NCBI GenBank assembly: GCA_015178975.1
Contig: WHVD01000032.1
Location: 434,001-498,000 of the forward strand
Reading direction: 5' to 3'
Source: Hysterangium stoloniferum
Lineage: Eukaryota > Basidiomycota > Agaricomycetes > Hysterangiales > Hysterangiaceae
DNA: 64,000 bases
The notes below the pieces were generated by a model, which made no database searches, was not told where the DNA came from, and was given only the letters and a program-made list of their open reading frames with translations. Position 1 is the first letter of the stretch; every line of letters starts with the position of its first letter. The position numbers and the translations under genes were made by a program. Shown here piece after piece: positions 45,431 to 57,810 of this stretch.

Positions 45431-45454
45431 GAGAAAGGAAAGTCTTTAAAGAAC

Positions 45455-45630
45455 GGAAAGTCAAACAATGTTCACAAAGGTTACAAATGGAAACAACTGT
45501 TACAAAAGGGAACAACTGTTACAAATGGAAACAACTGTTACATAAAGGAACAACTGTTACAAAAGGAAACAACTGTTACAAAAGGAACAAAGGTCACAAA
45601 AGGTTACAAAGAAATAACAGTTCCAATGGT
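45455..45630 (+). repeat. ~18-20-bp minisatellite (ACAAAAGGAAACAACTGTT)
   Basis: About nine imperfect units in which GTTACAAA alternates with GGAAACAACT. The same unit family occurs at 47860-48180 and, inverted, at 49930-50030. Confidence 0.75.
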
Positions 45631-45664
45631 TAAATTGACTGTCAACTGCAACTAATTACTGTGG

Positions 45665-45890
45665 TCACCTGATTTATTGATTCAATTTAATGTATTTTAT
45701 TTTGATTTAATGTATCTTATTTTGATTTAATATATTTTATTTTGATTTACTGTATTTTAATTTATTGTATTTTATTTTGATTTACTGTATTTTATTTTGA
45801 TTCAATAGATTTTATTTTGATTTACAGTATTTTATTTTGATTTATTGTATTTTATTTTGATTTATTTTATTTTATTTTGGGAGGATAACC
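45665..45890 (+). repeat. AT-rich ~20-bp minisatellite (TGATTTAATGTATTTTATTT)
   Basis: About eleven units of 18-22 bp. A related short run stands at about 49430-49545. Confidence 0.75.
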
Positions 45891-46480
45891 CAAAACTTTA
45901 AAAGTTATTTATCCACTACAAAGTGTATTTGTTTGTTGTAAAATTAATATTTAATCAAATTCAGTTGATTAGGTATCACTCTGAAGAATGTAAAAATATT
46001 AATATTTATCCTATATCTGACAAAATTTAGTCAAACAATTATTTGTAGATTATTCTTTTGGAATAAATTGCACAATGGGGATTGGTACCCCAGATAGTTC
46101 TGGTTAACTCTCTAAACCAACTAAATTTAAATTATATGAAATATATTTGAAAGTTTGCTTGTATACAAGAGAATACATCATAACCCAAAGATTGAGTCAT
46201 AACCCAAATAATCTAGGTTAACCCAAATAATCATGTGTAACTATGTCATTTGTGTGTATTTTAAAAGGGCATGCATATTTTAAAGATGAAATTTCAGGTA
46301 ATTAAATATAAACTCATAGAATAAGTTGACATGGCCAGAAGGAATAGTCTCACTTGGAAAATATGAGGATTATTCAGTAAAATTTTGTATATTCAATAAA
46401 GTGTGACCATCCTCCTTGATTCATTGTTTTTTCTTTATTTATCATACTTTATTTCAATTTAGTTTACTTTATTTAAATTA
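45891..46480. other. AT-rich, no gene
   Basis: No open frame of note and no repeat apart from AT-rich TTTATTT runs near 46430-46480. Confidence 0.5.
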
Positions 46481-46564
46481 TTCTCTCTGGTTGTATTGAG
46501 GCTTTCCTGGGATATGGGATCCTTGTCCAAGGAACTAGTGTGTCGAATTGTCTCCATTGAAGGG

Positions 46565-47098
46565 GGCACGGGAAATGCTTCTGTGAAGGGCACGGGAAAT
46601 GCTTCTGTGAAGGGCACGGGAAATGCTTCTGTGAAGGGCACGGGAAATGCTTCTGTGAAGGGCACGGGAAATGCTTCTGTGAAGGGCACGGGAAATGCTT
46701 CTGTGAAGGGCACGGGAAATGCTTCTGTGAAGGGCACGGGAAATGCTTCTGTGAAGGGCACGGGAAATGCTTCTGTGAAGGGCACGGGAAATGCTTCTGT
46801 GAAGGGCACGGGAAATGCTTCTGTGAAGGGCACGGGAAATGCTTCTGTGAAGGGCACGGGAAATGCTTCTGTGAAGGGCACGGGAAATGCTTCTGTGAAG
46901 GGCACGGGAAATGCTTCTGTGAAGGGCACGGGAAATGCTTCTGTGAAGGGCACGGGAAATGCTTCTGTGAAGGGCACGGGAAATGCTTCTGTGAAGGGCA
47001 CGGGAAATGCTTCTGTGAAGGGCACGGGAAATGCTTCTGTGAAGGGCACGGGAAATGCTTACTGTATGTCAAGGGCACGGGAAATGCTTACTGTATGT
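46565..47098 (+). repeat. 24-bp minisatellite, 20 near-perfect units
   Basis: Unit GGCACGGGAAATGCTTCTGT + GAAG, identical from 46565 to 47044, then two 31-bp variants (with TACTGTATGTCAAG). Because 24 is divisible by three, three frames stay open across the array (for example repeated 'GTGNASVK' on plus and 'PFTEAFPV' on minus). I do not regard these as genes. Confidence 0.95.
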
Positions 47099-47639
47099 CA
47101 AGGGTGCAGGAAATTCCACTGGGAGAGTCATGGGACATGTGTCCATTAGGGGCACATGAAATGGTGAAAAATACTCCCATGGCATCACAACATACCTCTG
47201 TGCATCACAAAATACTTCTGCACCAGTCACAAAGTACTCCCACAAGTTTGGAAATGCTTCCATGGTGTCAAAGAAACTTCCATGAATGCAAAAAAGCCTC
47301 TGGGTTTGCTCCCGTGATGACTAATATGAAAGCTTAGTCACACTCTCCCACACAGAACATCCTCATAAAGATGTTTAAGTACTAAATACACAGATACATT
47401 TTGCTTCATGATGAGGCAATAGACATATCACTTACTCTCAGTGATTAAACGTTCACTGAGAGATTCACTAGCTATACTATGTGTATATAATAGTACATTC
47501 GAGAGGAGTTTGAACAATACAACACATTGCATCTTTTCAAGACATTCTGTCTCACCTTCTTCATAAGTACAAGTGCTTACTTCTTTAATACTCATTATAC
47601 CTAATACCTCAGCATCTATTCTTGCCCACAACCCACGAA
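47099..47639. other. decayed flank of the 24-bp array; otherwise empty
   Basis: 47100-47290 keeps diverged units (GGCACATGAAATGG, CATCACAAAATACTTCTG, TTGGAAATGCTTCC), showing the array was once longer. 47340-47630 has no recognised feature. Confidence 0.5.
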
Positions 47640-47815
47640 GCAAAATTCATTTATATGGATGACAAGCCTGGGAACCCTTGCTACACTGTGGGGCAGTCAC
47701 TTCATGACCTGCCCCACTGCTCACTGCAGGCTCCAGCTTGTTGGGGGGCAAAGCCCTCCAAACCTCCCTGCATCGACAACTCTTCAGTATTTCTGAGACT
47801 CAGTTGTTGAGAAAG
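47640..47815 (+). repeat. dispersed 'head' repeat, copy 2
   Basis: TTCATTTATATGGATGACAAG through GGGGGGCAAAGCCCTCCAAA; about 80 percent identical by eye to 45240-45430 and likewise followed by an 18-bp minisatellite. Confidence 0.75.
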
Positions 47816-47859
47816 AAATCCTTTTACAGAATGGAAAGTGTTCAGAGAATGGAAAGTAT

Positions 47860-48180
47860 TCAGAGGAAACACGCATTACAGAGGAAACATGCATTACAAA
47901 GGAAACACACATTACAAAGGAAACACCTGTTACAGAGGAAACACCCATTACAGAGGAAACACCTGTTAAAAGGAAACACCCATTACAAAGGAAGAAAACA
48001 AAGCTTAAAAAAGAAACTCCCATTACAAAGGAAAACAATGGTTACAAAAGAAAACAAAGGTTACAAAAGAAAACAACAGTTACAAAAGAAAACAATAGTT
48101 ACAAAATCAAACAACAGTCACAAATAGAAACAAAAGTCAAAAGGAACAGCAGTTACAAAAGGAACAATGTTTACAAAAGT
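47860..48180 (+). repeat. 18-bp minisatellite (ATTACAGAGGAAACACCC)
   Basis: About sixteen imperfect units drifting from ATTACAGAGGAAACACCC to GTTACAAAAGAAAACAAC along the array. Confidence 0.8.
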
Positions 48181-48264
48181 GTAAGAATGGAAACTGGTTA
48201 AAGAACAGAAACCATTACAAAAGGCATTACAAAAGACAGAAAGAAATATCACAAATGGAACAAT

Positions 48265-48440
48265 GGGTACAAAAGTAGCAACAGTTTCAAAAGGAGCAAT
48301 GGTTTCAAAAGGAGTAATGGTTTCAAAAGGAGTAATGGTTTCAAAAGGAGTAATGGTTTCAAAAGGAGTAATGGTTTCAAAAGGAGTAATGGTTTCAAAA
48401 GGAGTAATGGTTTCAAAAGGAGTAATGGTTTCACAAAAGC
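48265..48440 (+). repeat. 18-bp minisatellite (AGTAATGGTTTCAAAAGG), ~8 units
   Basis: Units are nearly identical; open frames on both strands again result from the 18-bp period. Confidence 0.9.
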
Positions 48441-48997
48441 AATGGTTTCAGAAGAACTGTACAGTTCTGAGTAGAAATTGAGTTGATTCTACTGGAATTC
48501 ATTTACAAATAATACAGCCTTGATTGAGAAGAGGAGAACATTCATTAAGGATTCATGGAGCATTGATTGAGAATTGATGAGTATTGAAGAAACATTAATA
48601 GAGTATGGATTGAGCATTGATATATTGGATTGTGTCATGAACTTACAAGCTCAAATTCTAATAATATTCAATTTAACTTTCCTTCGACTTTCCTTCGACT
48701 TTCCAACTCAATTTCCGACTTGACTATTCTTTGACAATATCTTCGACAATCTCAAATATCGTCAACTTGTCTCAGTTTGACATCATTGATGATTTCACTT
48801 TGATATCATATTATCATCATAGGTAAATGATATATAGTATAAAAGGGCAATGATAGGAATGAAGGAAGTCAGTCAGAAAACCTATACAATAATTATATTA
48901 TTAACTGTATTATATAATTATCGAACTTTTCCAAGCCTTTATTCGACTTAATTATTCATGAGCCTCTGTGTCCTATATTTGCCTCACACTTTATCAA
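48441..48997. other. no gene
   Basis: AT-rich sequence with a short GACTTTCCTTC repeat near 48680; no coding motif. Confidence 0.5.
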
Positions 48998-49002
48998 CAG
49001 GA

Positions 49003-49304
49003 TGTAAGGGCAACTCTCTAGACTGCACTGACTCGCACTATGACTGAGTTGGGGCACTAGCAGAAGGAATCCGAAGTAAGCTTTATATCTATCTATTATA
49101 TACATACAGTGTACAGTTTTACTTACCTAGCAGAGGGAATCCAAAGAGAAAAGTCTAAGGAATCCTTGGCTAGCGAGTGACTAACTAAAGGTGCAGCGGA
49201 GTTTGAAAATGTGATAAAGACAAGGTACTCTCATCCTTGACTTATGAGACTATATTAAGGAAGGTCAGGGATGAATTTGGAAAACTTGAGATTGTCCCCT
49301 GACA
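49003..49304 (+). repeat. solo LTR-F, intact
   Basis: 302 bp, TGTAAGGGCAAC...GTCCCCTGACA, flanked by CAGGA (48998-49002 and 49305-49309). Reference copy for the split LTR at 10267/24134. No internal region of this family is seen. Confidence 0.9.
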
Positions 49305-49309
49305 CAGGA

Positions 49310-49928
49310 TGAATTAATACTTTGTCAAATGAGGCATCTGTATTCAATATTGTTGAATATTCTTCGATTTTTTATTTGACTTTATTGAAGAAAATTCGAT
49401 TTGTGACAGATTGTCTTTTGATATATTGTATTTTATTTTGAAGCATTTTATTTTCATTTACTGTATTTTATTTCGATTTATTCTATTCTATTTTTATTTT
49501 TCTGATTTTATTTTATTTTGAAGCATTTTATGGTGCCGACTTTGTCTGTAGTGGCAGGGCACACATCCGTGCACAGGGACAACTTTAGACACACAGTGCT
49601 TCACACTGTGTGTCAACCAGGCTATGGGCAGTGGCAGCGACCTTGTGATGACAATGGCTGTGATGGCCTTGCAATGACAGCAGATACGGCGACCTCGCAA
49701 TGACAATGGCTGTGATGGCCTTGTGACGACAATGGATATGGCCATGCAATGACAGTGACTTTGCAATGGTGGTGCAGCCTTTTGATGGTGGTGTGATTAC
49801 ATAATTGCATTCACACCTGTATCTGTGTGTAGGTGCATATATGCACCTTATGGAATATAGAGAAAAATATAATAAATTTAAATAAAATAAATGGCAACCA
49901 TATATTATATATATTGCCCTGACACTTT
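49310..49928. other. AT-rich run, then short GC-richer tandem repeats
   Basis: 49430-49545 holds TTTTATTTTGAAGCATTTTA runs. 49630-49790 holds several imperfect units of TGTGATGACAATGGCTGTGA / CCTTGCAATGACA (about 18-36 bp). No gene. Confidence 0.6.
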
Positions 49929-49929
49929 A

Positions 49930-50128
49930 TAACCATGGTTTTCTTTTGTAACTGGTGTTTTCTGTTTCCTTTGCAATGTTTGTTTCTTTTTGTTTCCCTT
50001 TCTCACAATTGTTTCCTTTGTAACACTTTCTGTTCCCTGACATTACTTTCCATTCTAATGTGACTTTCCATTCTGACATGACTTTCTGTTCTAATATGGC
50101 TTTCTGTTCTAACATGACTTTCTGTTCT
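49930..50128 (-). repeat. inverted GTTACAAAGGAAAC minisatellite and ~20-bp TTTCTGTTCTAACATGAC repeat
   Basis: 49930-50030 on the minus strand is the same unit family as 45455-45630. 50035-50125 holds five units of about 18 bp (GACTTTCTGTTCTAACAT). Confidence 0.7.
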
Positions 50129-50205
50129 TGTTACAACCAGAACTCCCACTGGACTCTGGGCACCAACCTACTGTATATGCACCTGCACTCTAGATACACA
50201 GAGAT
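50129..50205 (+). repeat. LTR-A start, truncated by rDNA
   Basis: TGTTACAACCAGAACTCCCA and the following 55 bases are the first part of LTR-A; at about 50205 it passes abruptly into 28S sequence. Confidence 0.7.
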
Positions 50206-50431
50206 GGGATTCTCACCCTCTACGACACCCCTGTTCCAAGGGACTTGTACATGGTCTGGCATAGAAGATGCTTCTCCAGACTACAACTCAGACAGCCAGA
50301 GACAGCCAGATTACAAATTTGAGCTCTTCCCACTTTGCTCGCTGTTACTAGGGGAATCCTTGTTAGTTTCTTTTCCTCCACTTATTGATATGCTTAAGTT
50401 CAGTGGGTAGTCCTACCTGATTTGAGGTCAG
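50206..50431 (-). rRNA. 28S rRNA 5' end, pseudo-copy
   Basis: On the minus strand: GACCTCAAATCAGGTAGGAC, CTTAAGCATATCAATAAG, GGAGGAAAAGAAACTAACAA, AGCTCAAATTTGTAATCTGG, the conserved large-subunit start. Several C-to-T/G-to-A differences from the universal sequence (for example ACCCACTGAACTTAAGC instead of ACCCGCTGAACTTAAGC). Confidence 0.9.
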
Positions 50432-50636
50432 ATGACATGTGTATTGTCCAAAAAGGATGACTGTGAGCCGTCCCTCATTTTTGTTACCACAAGATGCGAG
50501 TGAGTTTCATTTATCACATCATTGTCTGTGGAAATGGGAATGGCTAATGCATTTCTTCAAGACAAGCTGTCCTTGTGAGATGGTAAACATCCAAATCCAA
50601 ACCCCAAGTCAAAAGAGACTTGGACTCAAGAGACTT
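50432..50636 (-). other. ITS2 spacer (pseudo-copy)
   Basis: Lies between the 5.8S 3' end and the 28S start; about 205 bp. Confidence 0.8.
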
Positions 50637-50793
50637 CACAACACTCAAACAGGCATGCTCCTTGGAATACCAAGGAGTGCAAGATGTGTGCAAAGATTTG
50701 ATGATTCACTCAATTCTGCAATTCACATTACGTTTCACACTTTCACGGCATTCTTCATCAATGTGAAAGCCAAGAGATCCATTGTTGAAAGTT
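50637..50793 (-). rRNA. 5.8S rRNA, pseudo-copy
   Basis: AACTTTCAACAATGGATCTC at the start and GAGCATGCCTGTTTGAGTGT at the end, about 157 nt. Many CpG sites of normal 5.8S are TpG or CpA here (CAACGGATC became CAATGGATC, ATCGATG became ATTGATG). Confidence 0.92.
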
Positions 50794-50939
50794 GTATTAA
50801 CATTGTTTGCACTCCGTAGAGCTGTTTTAGTTACAGGCATCATTGTAAAACATGTAATGAATGCCTCGAGAGTCGCAAGATGTCCACTGGGTGCACAGGT
50901 GTGAGATATCATGCCTCAAGGGCACTTTAGTTCATTCAT
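50794..50939 (-). other. ITS1 spacer (pseudo-copy)
   Basis: 146 bp between 18S and 5.8S; contains CACACCTGTGCACC, a word typical of Agaricomycete ITS1. Confidence 0.8.
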
Positions 50940-51770
50940 TAATGATCCTTCCACAGGTTCACCTACAGAAACCTTGTTATGACTTTTACTTCCTCTAAAT
51001 GACCATGTTTGATGTTCGATTGACTTCTCGGCAACAGGGTGCCGTCTCCCGCTCCCCAAAGCCAATCCGAAGACCTCACTAAGCTTCAATTGGTAGTAGT
51101 GATGGGCAGTGTGTACAAAGGACAGGGACATAATCAATGTGAGCTGATGACTCACACCTACTAGGAATTTCTTGTTGAAGAGCAATTAATTGCAATGCTC
51201 TATCCCCAGCACGACAGAGTTTCACAAGATTGCCCAGACCTTCCAGCCTAGGTGATAAACTCGCTGGCTCTGTCAGTGTAGTGTGCATGTGGCCCAGAAC
51301 ATCTAAGGGCATCAGAGACCTGTTATTGCCTCCAACTTCCATCAGCTAGTCACTGATAGTCCATCTAAGAAGCTGACGACCAGCGAAAGCCAGCCAGGCT
51401 ATTTAACATGGGAAGGTCTCATTCGTTATCGGAATTAACCAGAAGAATCACTCCACCAAATAAGAACAGCCATGCACCACACATAAAATTAAGAAAGAGC
51501 TATCAATCTGTCAATCCTAGTTATGTCTGGACCTGGTGAGGTTCCTCATGTTGAGTCAAATTAAGCCACAGGCTCCACTCCTGGTGGTGCCCTTCCATCA
51601 ATTCCTTTAAGTTTCAGCCATGCAACCATACTCCCCCCTGAACCCAAAGACGTTGATTTCTCATAAGGTGCCAAACGACACATCAAATTGAGGTCGTCCA
51701 ATCCCTAGTTGGCATAGTTTACTGTTAAGACTACAACTGTATCTGATCATTTTCGATCCCCTAACCTTCA

Positions 51771-51808
<38 letters not shown>

Positions 51809-51906
51809 TAGTAGTTAGTCTTCAGTAAATCCAAGAATTTCACTTCGAGCAACTGAATACTAATGCCCCCAACTATCCCTATTAATCATTATGGCAACTC
51901 TAAAAA
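50940..51906 (-). rRNA. 18S rRNA 3' half, pseudo-copy
   Basis: Minus strand ends ...GGATCATTA at 50940 and contains CTACCGATTGAA-equivalent, AACAAGGTTTCTGTAGGTGA and GAATTGATGGAAGGGCACCA versions of the universal 3' half. About 967 nt are present; the 5' half is missing, cut at 51906 by an LTR. Frequent C-to-T/G-to-A changes at former CpG sites and small deletions show it is not under selection. Confidence 0.93.
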
Positions 51907-52417
51907 TGTTACAACCAGAAATCCTGCCAGACTCCAGGTACTAACTTATATGCACCCACACCCTACATACACCAATTATCAGTTTACTGGAATACCCACT
52001 GGACTCCATATGTCAGACCTGTCCATGCTTGATCTTCATTACTTCATGTATCAGTCACTGGAATACCCACCGGACCCTGCTCAGAAAACCCAACAGCTCT
52101 CTAACTGAGCCCCATTCCTATTATGGTCAAATGACTTGTCACGATTTGGACTCCACTCCGTTCTGTTCTATTCCTAACACCAAGTTTGGTATTTATTTAT
52201 CTCATTTCATGTTTGCTAGTTTATTTTTCATTATTACTGGATTTGGTATGTTATTCATTGCACAGTCTATATAGTCTGGCAGATGTTGTATATACAATCC
52301 AGTCAGAAAATCAGCTTAGATTCCCCCCAGTAATCTCAAGTACATTTTCCACTCTAATCTCCTCTTTGAAACACACTGCTTGACCTCATCGGAGCCCACA
52401 GGCTCTGACCCATCTAC
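51907..52417 (+). repeat. LTR-A, 3'-truncated
   Basis: Starts TGTTACAACCAGAAATCC exactly at the end of the 18S fragment, includes CTATATAGTC (52267), and stops near 52417 where sequence changes to pol. Confidence 0.85.
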
Positions 52418-52948
52418 TGTATCCTAAAGAGGGGAGTAATGACTACACCACAGTTAATCTGCATAACTTTAAGCCTATGTTTTCATCTGAACAACTGTCC
52501 ATGTCTATCCGAGCCACTTACCTCATTTACCCAGTCTTTCAAAGTGTTATCCTTATGGACACCAAAAAGTTACATCAAGACATATATACTATCAGCAATT
52601 CCATTAGACCCAGTCACCAAAGCACACCTCAATAACCCATCTGACCCCAATCAACCCTGATGGTCACTAGACTTGCAGTGTTTCATTAGACTTGATGACC
52701 ACATCTATGTACTGGATTCCAACACCCTTCAGCTGGGAATCCTACAACATAAGCAGATCTCGGGACATTTTGGCCTCAACAAGACTCTTGCACTCATTAG
52801 AAGAGAATACATGGCCCAGCATCTGAGATTTCACCAAACACTACTGCAAATCCTGCACAACCTGTTTACACTCTAAATCACAGTGACACAAACCATATGG
52901 CCTACTCAAACAGTTACCGGTACTGGAAAAACCCTGGAACTCTGTCAT
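52418..52948 (+). pseudogene. gypsy A pol scrap (RNase H-integrase junction)
   Basis: Begins ATCCTAAAGAGGGGAG, matching element B at 61111. Continues with 'LDDHIYVLDSNTLQLGILQHKQ-ISGHFGLNKT' type sequence, the integrase zinc-binding region, up to 'LLKQLPVLEKPWN' near 52930. The LTR joined directly to mid-pol shows a large deletion. Confidence 0.82.
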
Positions 52949-54539
<1,591 letters not shown>

Positions 54540-56326
54540 TGAGCATGAAGACACTGCACATACATAGGAGCCCATTTGTTTAGGTTCAGCATGTATTCGT
54601 GTCTGTCCATGCTTCAGCATACTCATCACGTCTGCTATTATATCCACCATCCTTCGACATCTCTTTCAACTTTTTACCTCTTCACTTTGGCATGTAATCG
54701 CATCTGCTTCATTGTCTCATTGCTACCACATCTATTAGGTCTGTGCATTGTCAGCTTGTCTGTCCTGTTCATTGATGATGCAATAGCATCTGCTATCAAT
54801 TCCAGTGGCATCGATTTCAAAATATTTGTCAGCAACACTGCGATGCATAACCATCATCTCACTGTTGCCTCTTAGCAAATACTTTGTGTCACTCTACTCT
54901 GCACTGACATCTTACCCTCACCTCTGAGCACATTTTTACCTCACCACTACCATGAAGGTTTTTTTTGTGTCTCCACTATCATCATACTACATATCACATA
55001 TGGGTGAACTTTACCACCATCATTCCTCTAACGGCTATGTTTATTCTTTTGGTGACCACCTTTTCCAATGTCTACCGCAACCACTCATCAAAGGGGAAAT
55101 GGACTGAACCATCTCTGAATGGTCATTTCAGGTACAAAAATAATAGCACATTTATTGAGTATAACATTCAAATTTAATTTTCTTGACATGTGACTCCTTT
55201 GTTTTGTTGGTGCATGCATAATCGAGGGGCAACATCCACTGCCAGGAACAAGACCTTACACCATGACAAGCCAGAAAGCTTTGAAATCTCACACTACGGA
55301 GTTTTTGTTTAGGCCAAATCCGACTCTGGACCATATTAACAACCTAGTTGTTACTAGTTGAATAACAGTACATTGATACACCTCAGTGCATTCTATATTG
55401 GTGGGATTATGTCCTAGAAGCTCAACTTACTTAGAGTTCTTTAATGGCTCTATCATGATGCTGGCAAGTGATCATTTCACATCTGCCCATACATTCACGA
55501 AATGTATGTATATTCACTCTATATTCCATTCTTTCACTACCATTGACATGTTCATAACAAACACATTATCTAACCCCAAATATCAATAGTTGGCACCACC
55601 CAAGGAGTCAACCAAGCAGGCCAGTGCATGGGAGCAATTCTCATTGGCCCCCTTGTCAAGCAATGCCTAATCTCATAGATTGTGTCAGCTACATGTATTA
55701 GGAGGTGGTGGTATGTTAATAGAGCTTGCTTTGAGAGGTATAGATATTGCCTATGGAATGGTTGAGTTTGATTGATGCATCATGTACGTCTGCTTTCATT
55801 TCTGTAGCTGTTCAATTCTACTTCATGACTTATAATAACACATCCCAGTCCCACTAACATCATCGGTGGTGATGTTCAGAAATGATGTCGAATGGATGCT
55901 ACCGTTGTATGTCTATTTACCATCATTTCCTACTCTCATGAAATTTAGTCAACATTTAAGCACATGTTCTATGGTCTGTCATTTTGCATCCTAAATTCAT
56001 GATCAATGCCAATAACCATCAACAGAAGTAGCAGGAACAATAGGTGCATTTGCCTCATCCTCTGCAACCAGTCGATAAGGGAATAATTATAGTTTCTTCT
56101 TTATCCTGGTATGTACACATTTCTCATTTTATTGTAATTCGTAACCGTTATCATTCTGACATGACCAACAACAACAACCACAAATAGTCTTCTTTGCTTT
56201 TCCAGGTGTAAGTCATAATCTCAAAAGCCATGTTTAGCATCGTCCACACTTCACTGAAACTATAATCTATAAGGCTTTCTGTGAGTACTATTATTTCCAA
56301 CCACTTCTGAACCAGAAATTGAAATT
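54540..56326. other. no recognisable gene
   Basis: Short frames only; none has a nameable motif. Confidence 0.45.
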
Positions 56327-57232
56327 ATGTTGTTCAGCATCCCTCTCACCTGCTGTCAACTTGGCTCCTCCGCTTCTGTCCTGAACAGTTTCCCTATCAA
56401 CAGTTGTTGGTCCAACATGGCAAATGAGACGAGCCCTGACACTATTGGACAATCAACCAACGGAACCCTGCCTGAGGTCAGTACAATGAATGTTGTGTAC
56501 CATAGTTATGATCATGTTGAAGCTGGTGTTGTCGTTTTAGAACCCACTACCAGATGGCATGCTCATCTGTCTAGATGTGGACTGGCAAGCCTGTAACCAC
56601 ACCATCCTCACTCTTGGCACTTGTCACAACCTTAGGGAAAACTGGGACAATATGATTTCCAGTATTGGGCCTGACAATGGCACAGTTGTAAGTTATGTGT
56701 ATTGTGGCTATTTATGGATACCGATTGAGATCCAATAATGTATTCGCAGATTCTGACTATGGTTGGCCATGCCAACTCTTTAACATTTCGACCCAGGTCA
56801 GGTAAGGATAATCAAGATGCAAACCTTGATACGCCCCCTATGGCAAAGCAAGGATACATACTGCAATTCTTAGTACCGATTATAGGATTTACAGAGTCCT
56901 TAATTTATAGTGTGAGGTTGGATTTTGGGCATTGGAAATTCATCTGTAGATTAAGATTTCATTGTTTTGTTTTGTTGTCTACCCAATGTATATATATATA
57001 TTCAACAATACTACTCAATGCAGTACATGGGAGCAAAATTTAAATTGCACATTCAGATTTTCTGAGTAAATCTTTTATTGACGCATTCTACAATGACTGG
57101 CTGCTCAATTCCACAACAAAGTACTGTAGAACAAATGTCAAAGGCAACTCTGTGGCCAATACTGAACGATTCAAACAAACCTTGAAAGGAAAGCACGGTA
57201 TGGTGAGTAATAGCTCTAATGGGGGGAGGTAC
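56327..57232 (+). pseudogene. possible fragment of a small secreted protein gene
   Basis: Around 56560-56690 a plus-strand frame reads 'TLGTCHNL' then 'MISSIGPDNGT' before GTAAGT, reminiscent of small cysteine-containing fungal secreted (crystallin-like) proteins. The frame is interrupted and the rest (56730-57220) is not recognisable. The last 14 bases (57219-57232) are a purine tract like those that precede the gypsy LTRs. Confidence 0.25.
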
Positions 57233-57776
57233 TGTTACGACCCGTTCCCGGATGTTTCAATATCCGACTTCCGATCTCCGACTACAGAACATCATAGGTA
57301 CTGTATCATCCGCGTTCTTCCCTTGTCCCGCATTTGGTAATTTGTCCGTTGACAAGTATTCACTTGTTTGTTTGTTGTATTCCCGTTTCGGAATATTGTC
57401 TCCCTAATATGTCTTATTGTATTTCCGTTTTAAGAACATTTCCATTTCCGTCTTATTATGGTCTTAGTTTGTAGTACAATAACAAGAAGACTTATATTAG
57501 TTTCCGCGAATTTGTACTTTACTTTAGATCTGATATTGACTTAGTTTCTTATTCCTTCTCCCGTCTTTCTGTACGCTCGATATTCGGAACTCTTCAGAAC
57601 TCTGAATATCCGTATCTTCCATTGTAAGTCTCACCTCTGAAATTAAGGACTTTGAGTGTTTGCATAGAGGCGCAGCACATAAGCTGAAGCTGACGTCCTG
57701 ACCCCATCCGATAGTTCCCAATTTCCCGGTGACTTTCCGATAGTTCCCGAATAAGTTCCCGACACGGCACTTAACA
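57233..57776 (+). repeat. element B 5' LTR (LTR-B)
   Basis: 544 bp, TGTTACGACCCG...CACTTAACA. Same family as the solo LTRs at 16130 and 25420. Shared motif near 57678 (ATAAGCTGAAGCTGACGTCC). Confidence 0.92.
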
Positions 57777-57810
57777 GTATATCAGATCTCAACTCTGCGA
57801 CTTGCTCATC

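Noticed and set aside
46565-47098. CRISPR-like regular repeat
   Set aside because: The 24-bp units are contiguous with no spacers and the genome is eukaryotic; it is a minisatellite.
46459-47149. Repeat-protein genes on both strands (about 200 residues)
   Set aside because: Open frames arise because the period is a multiple of three; there is no promoter, intron or non-repeat domain.
55170-55330. Possible further rRNA fragment
   Set aside because: On inspection no universal rRNA word could be matched, unlike at 50206-51906.
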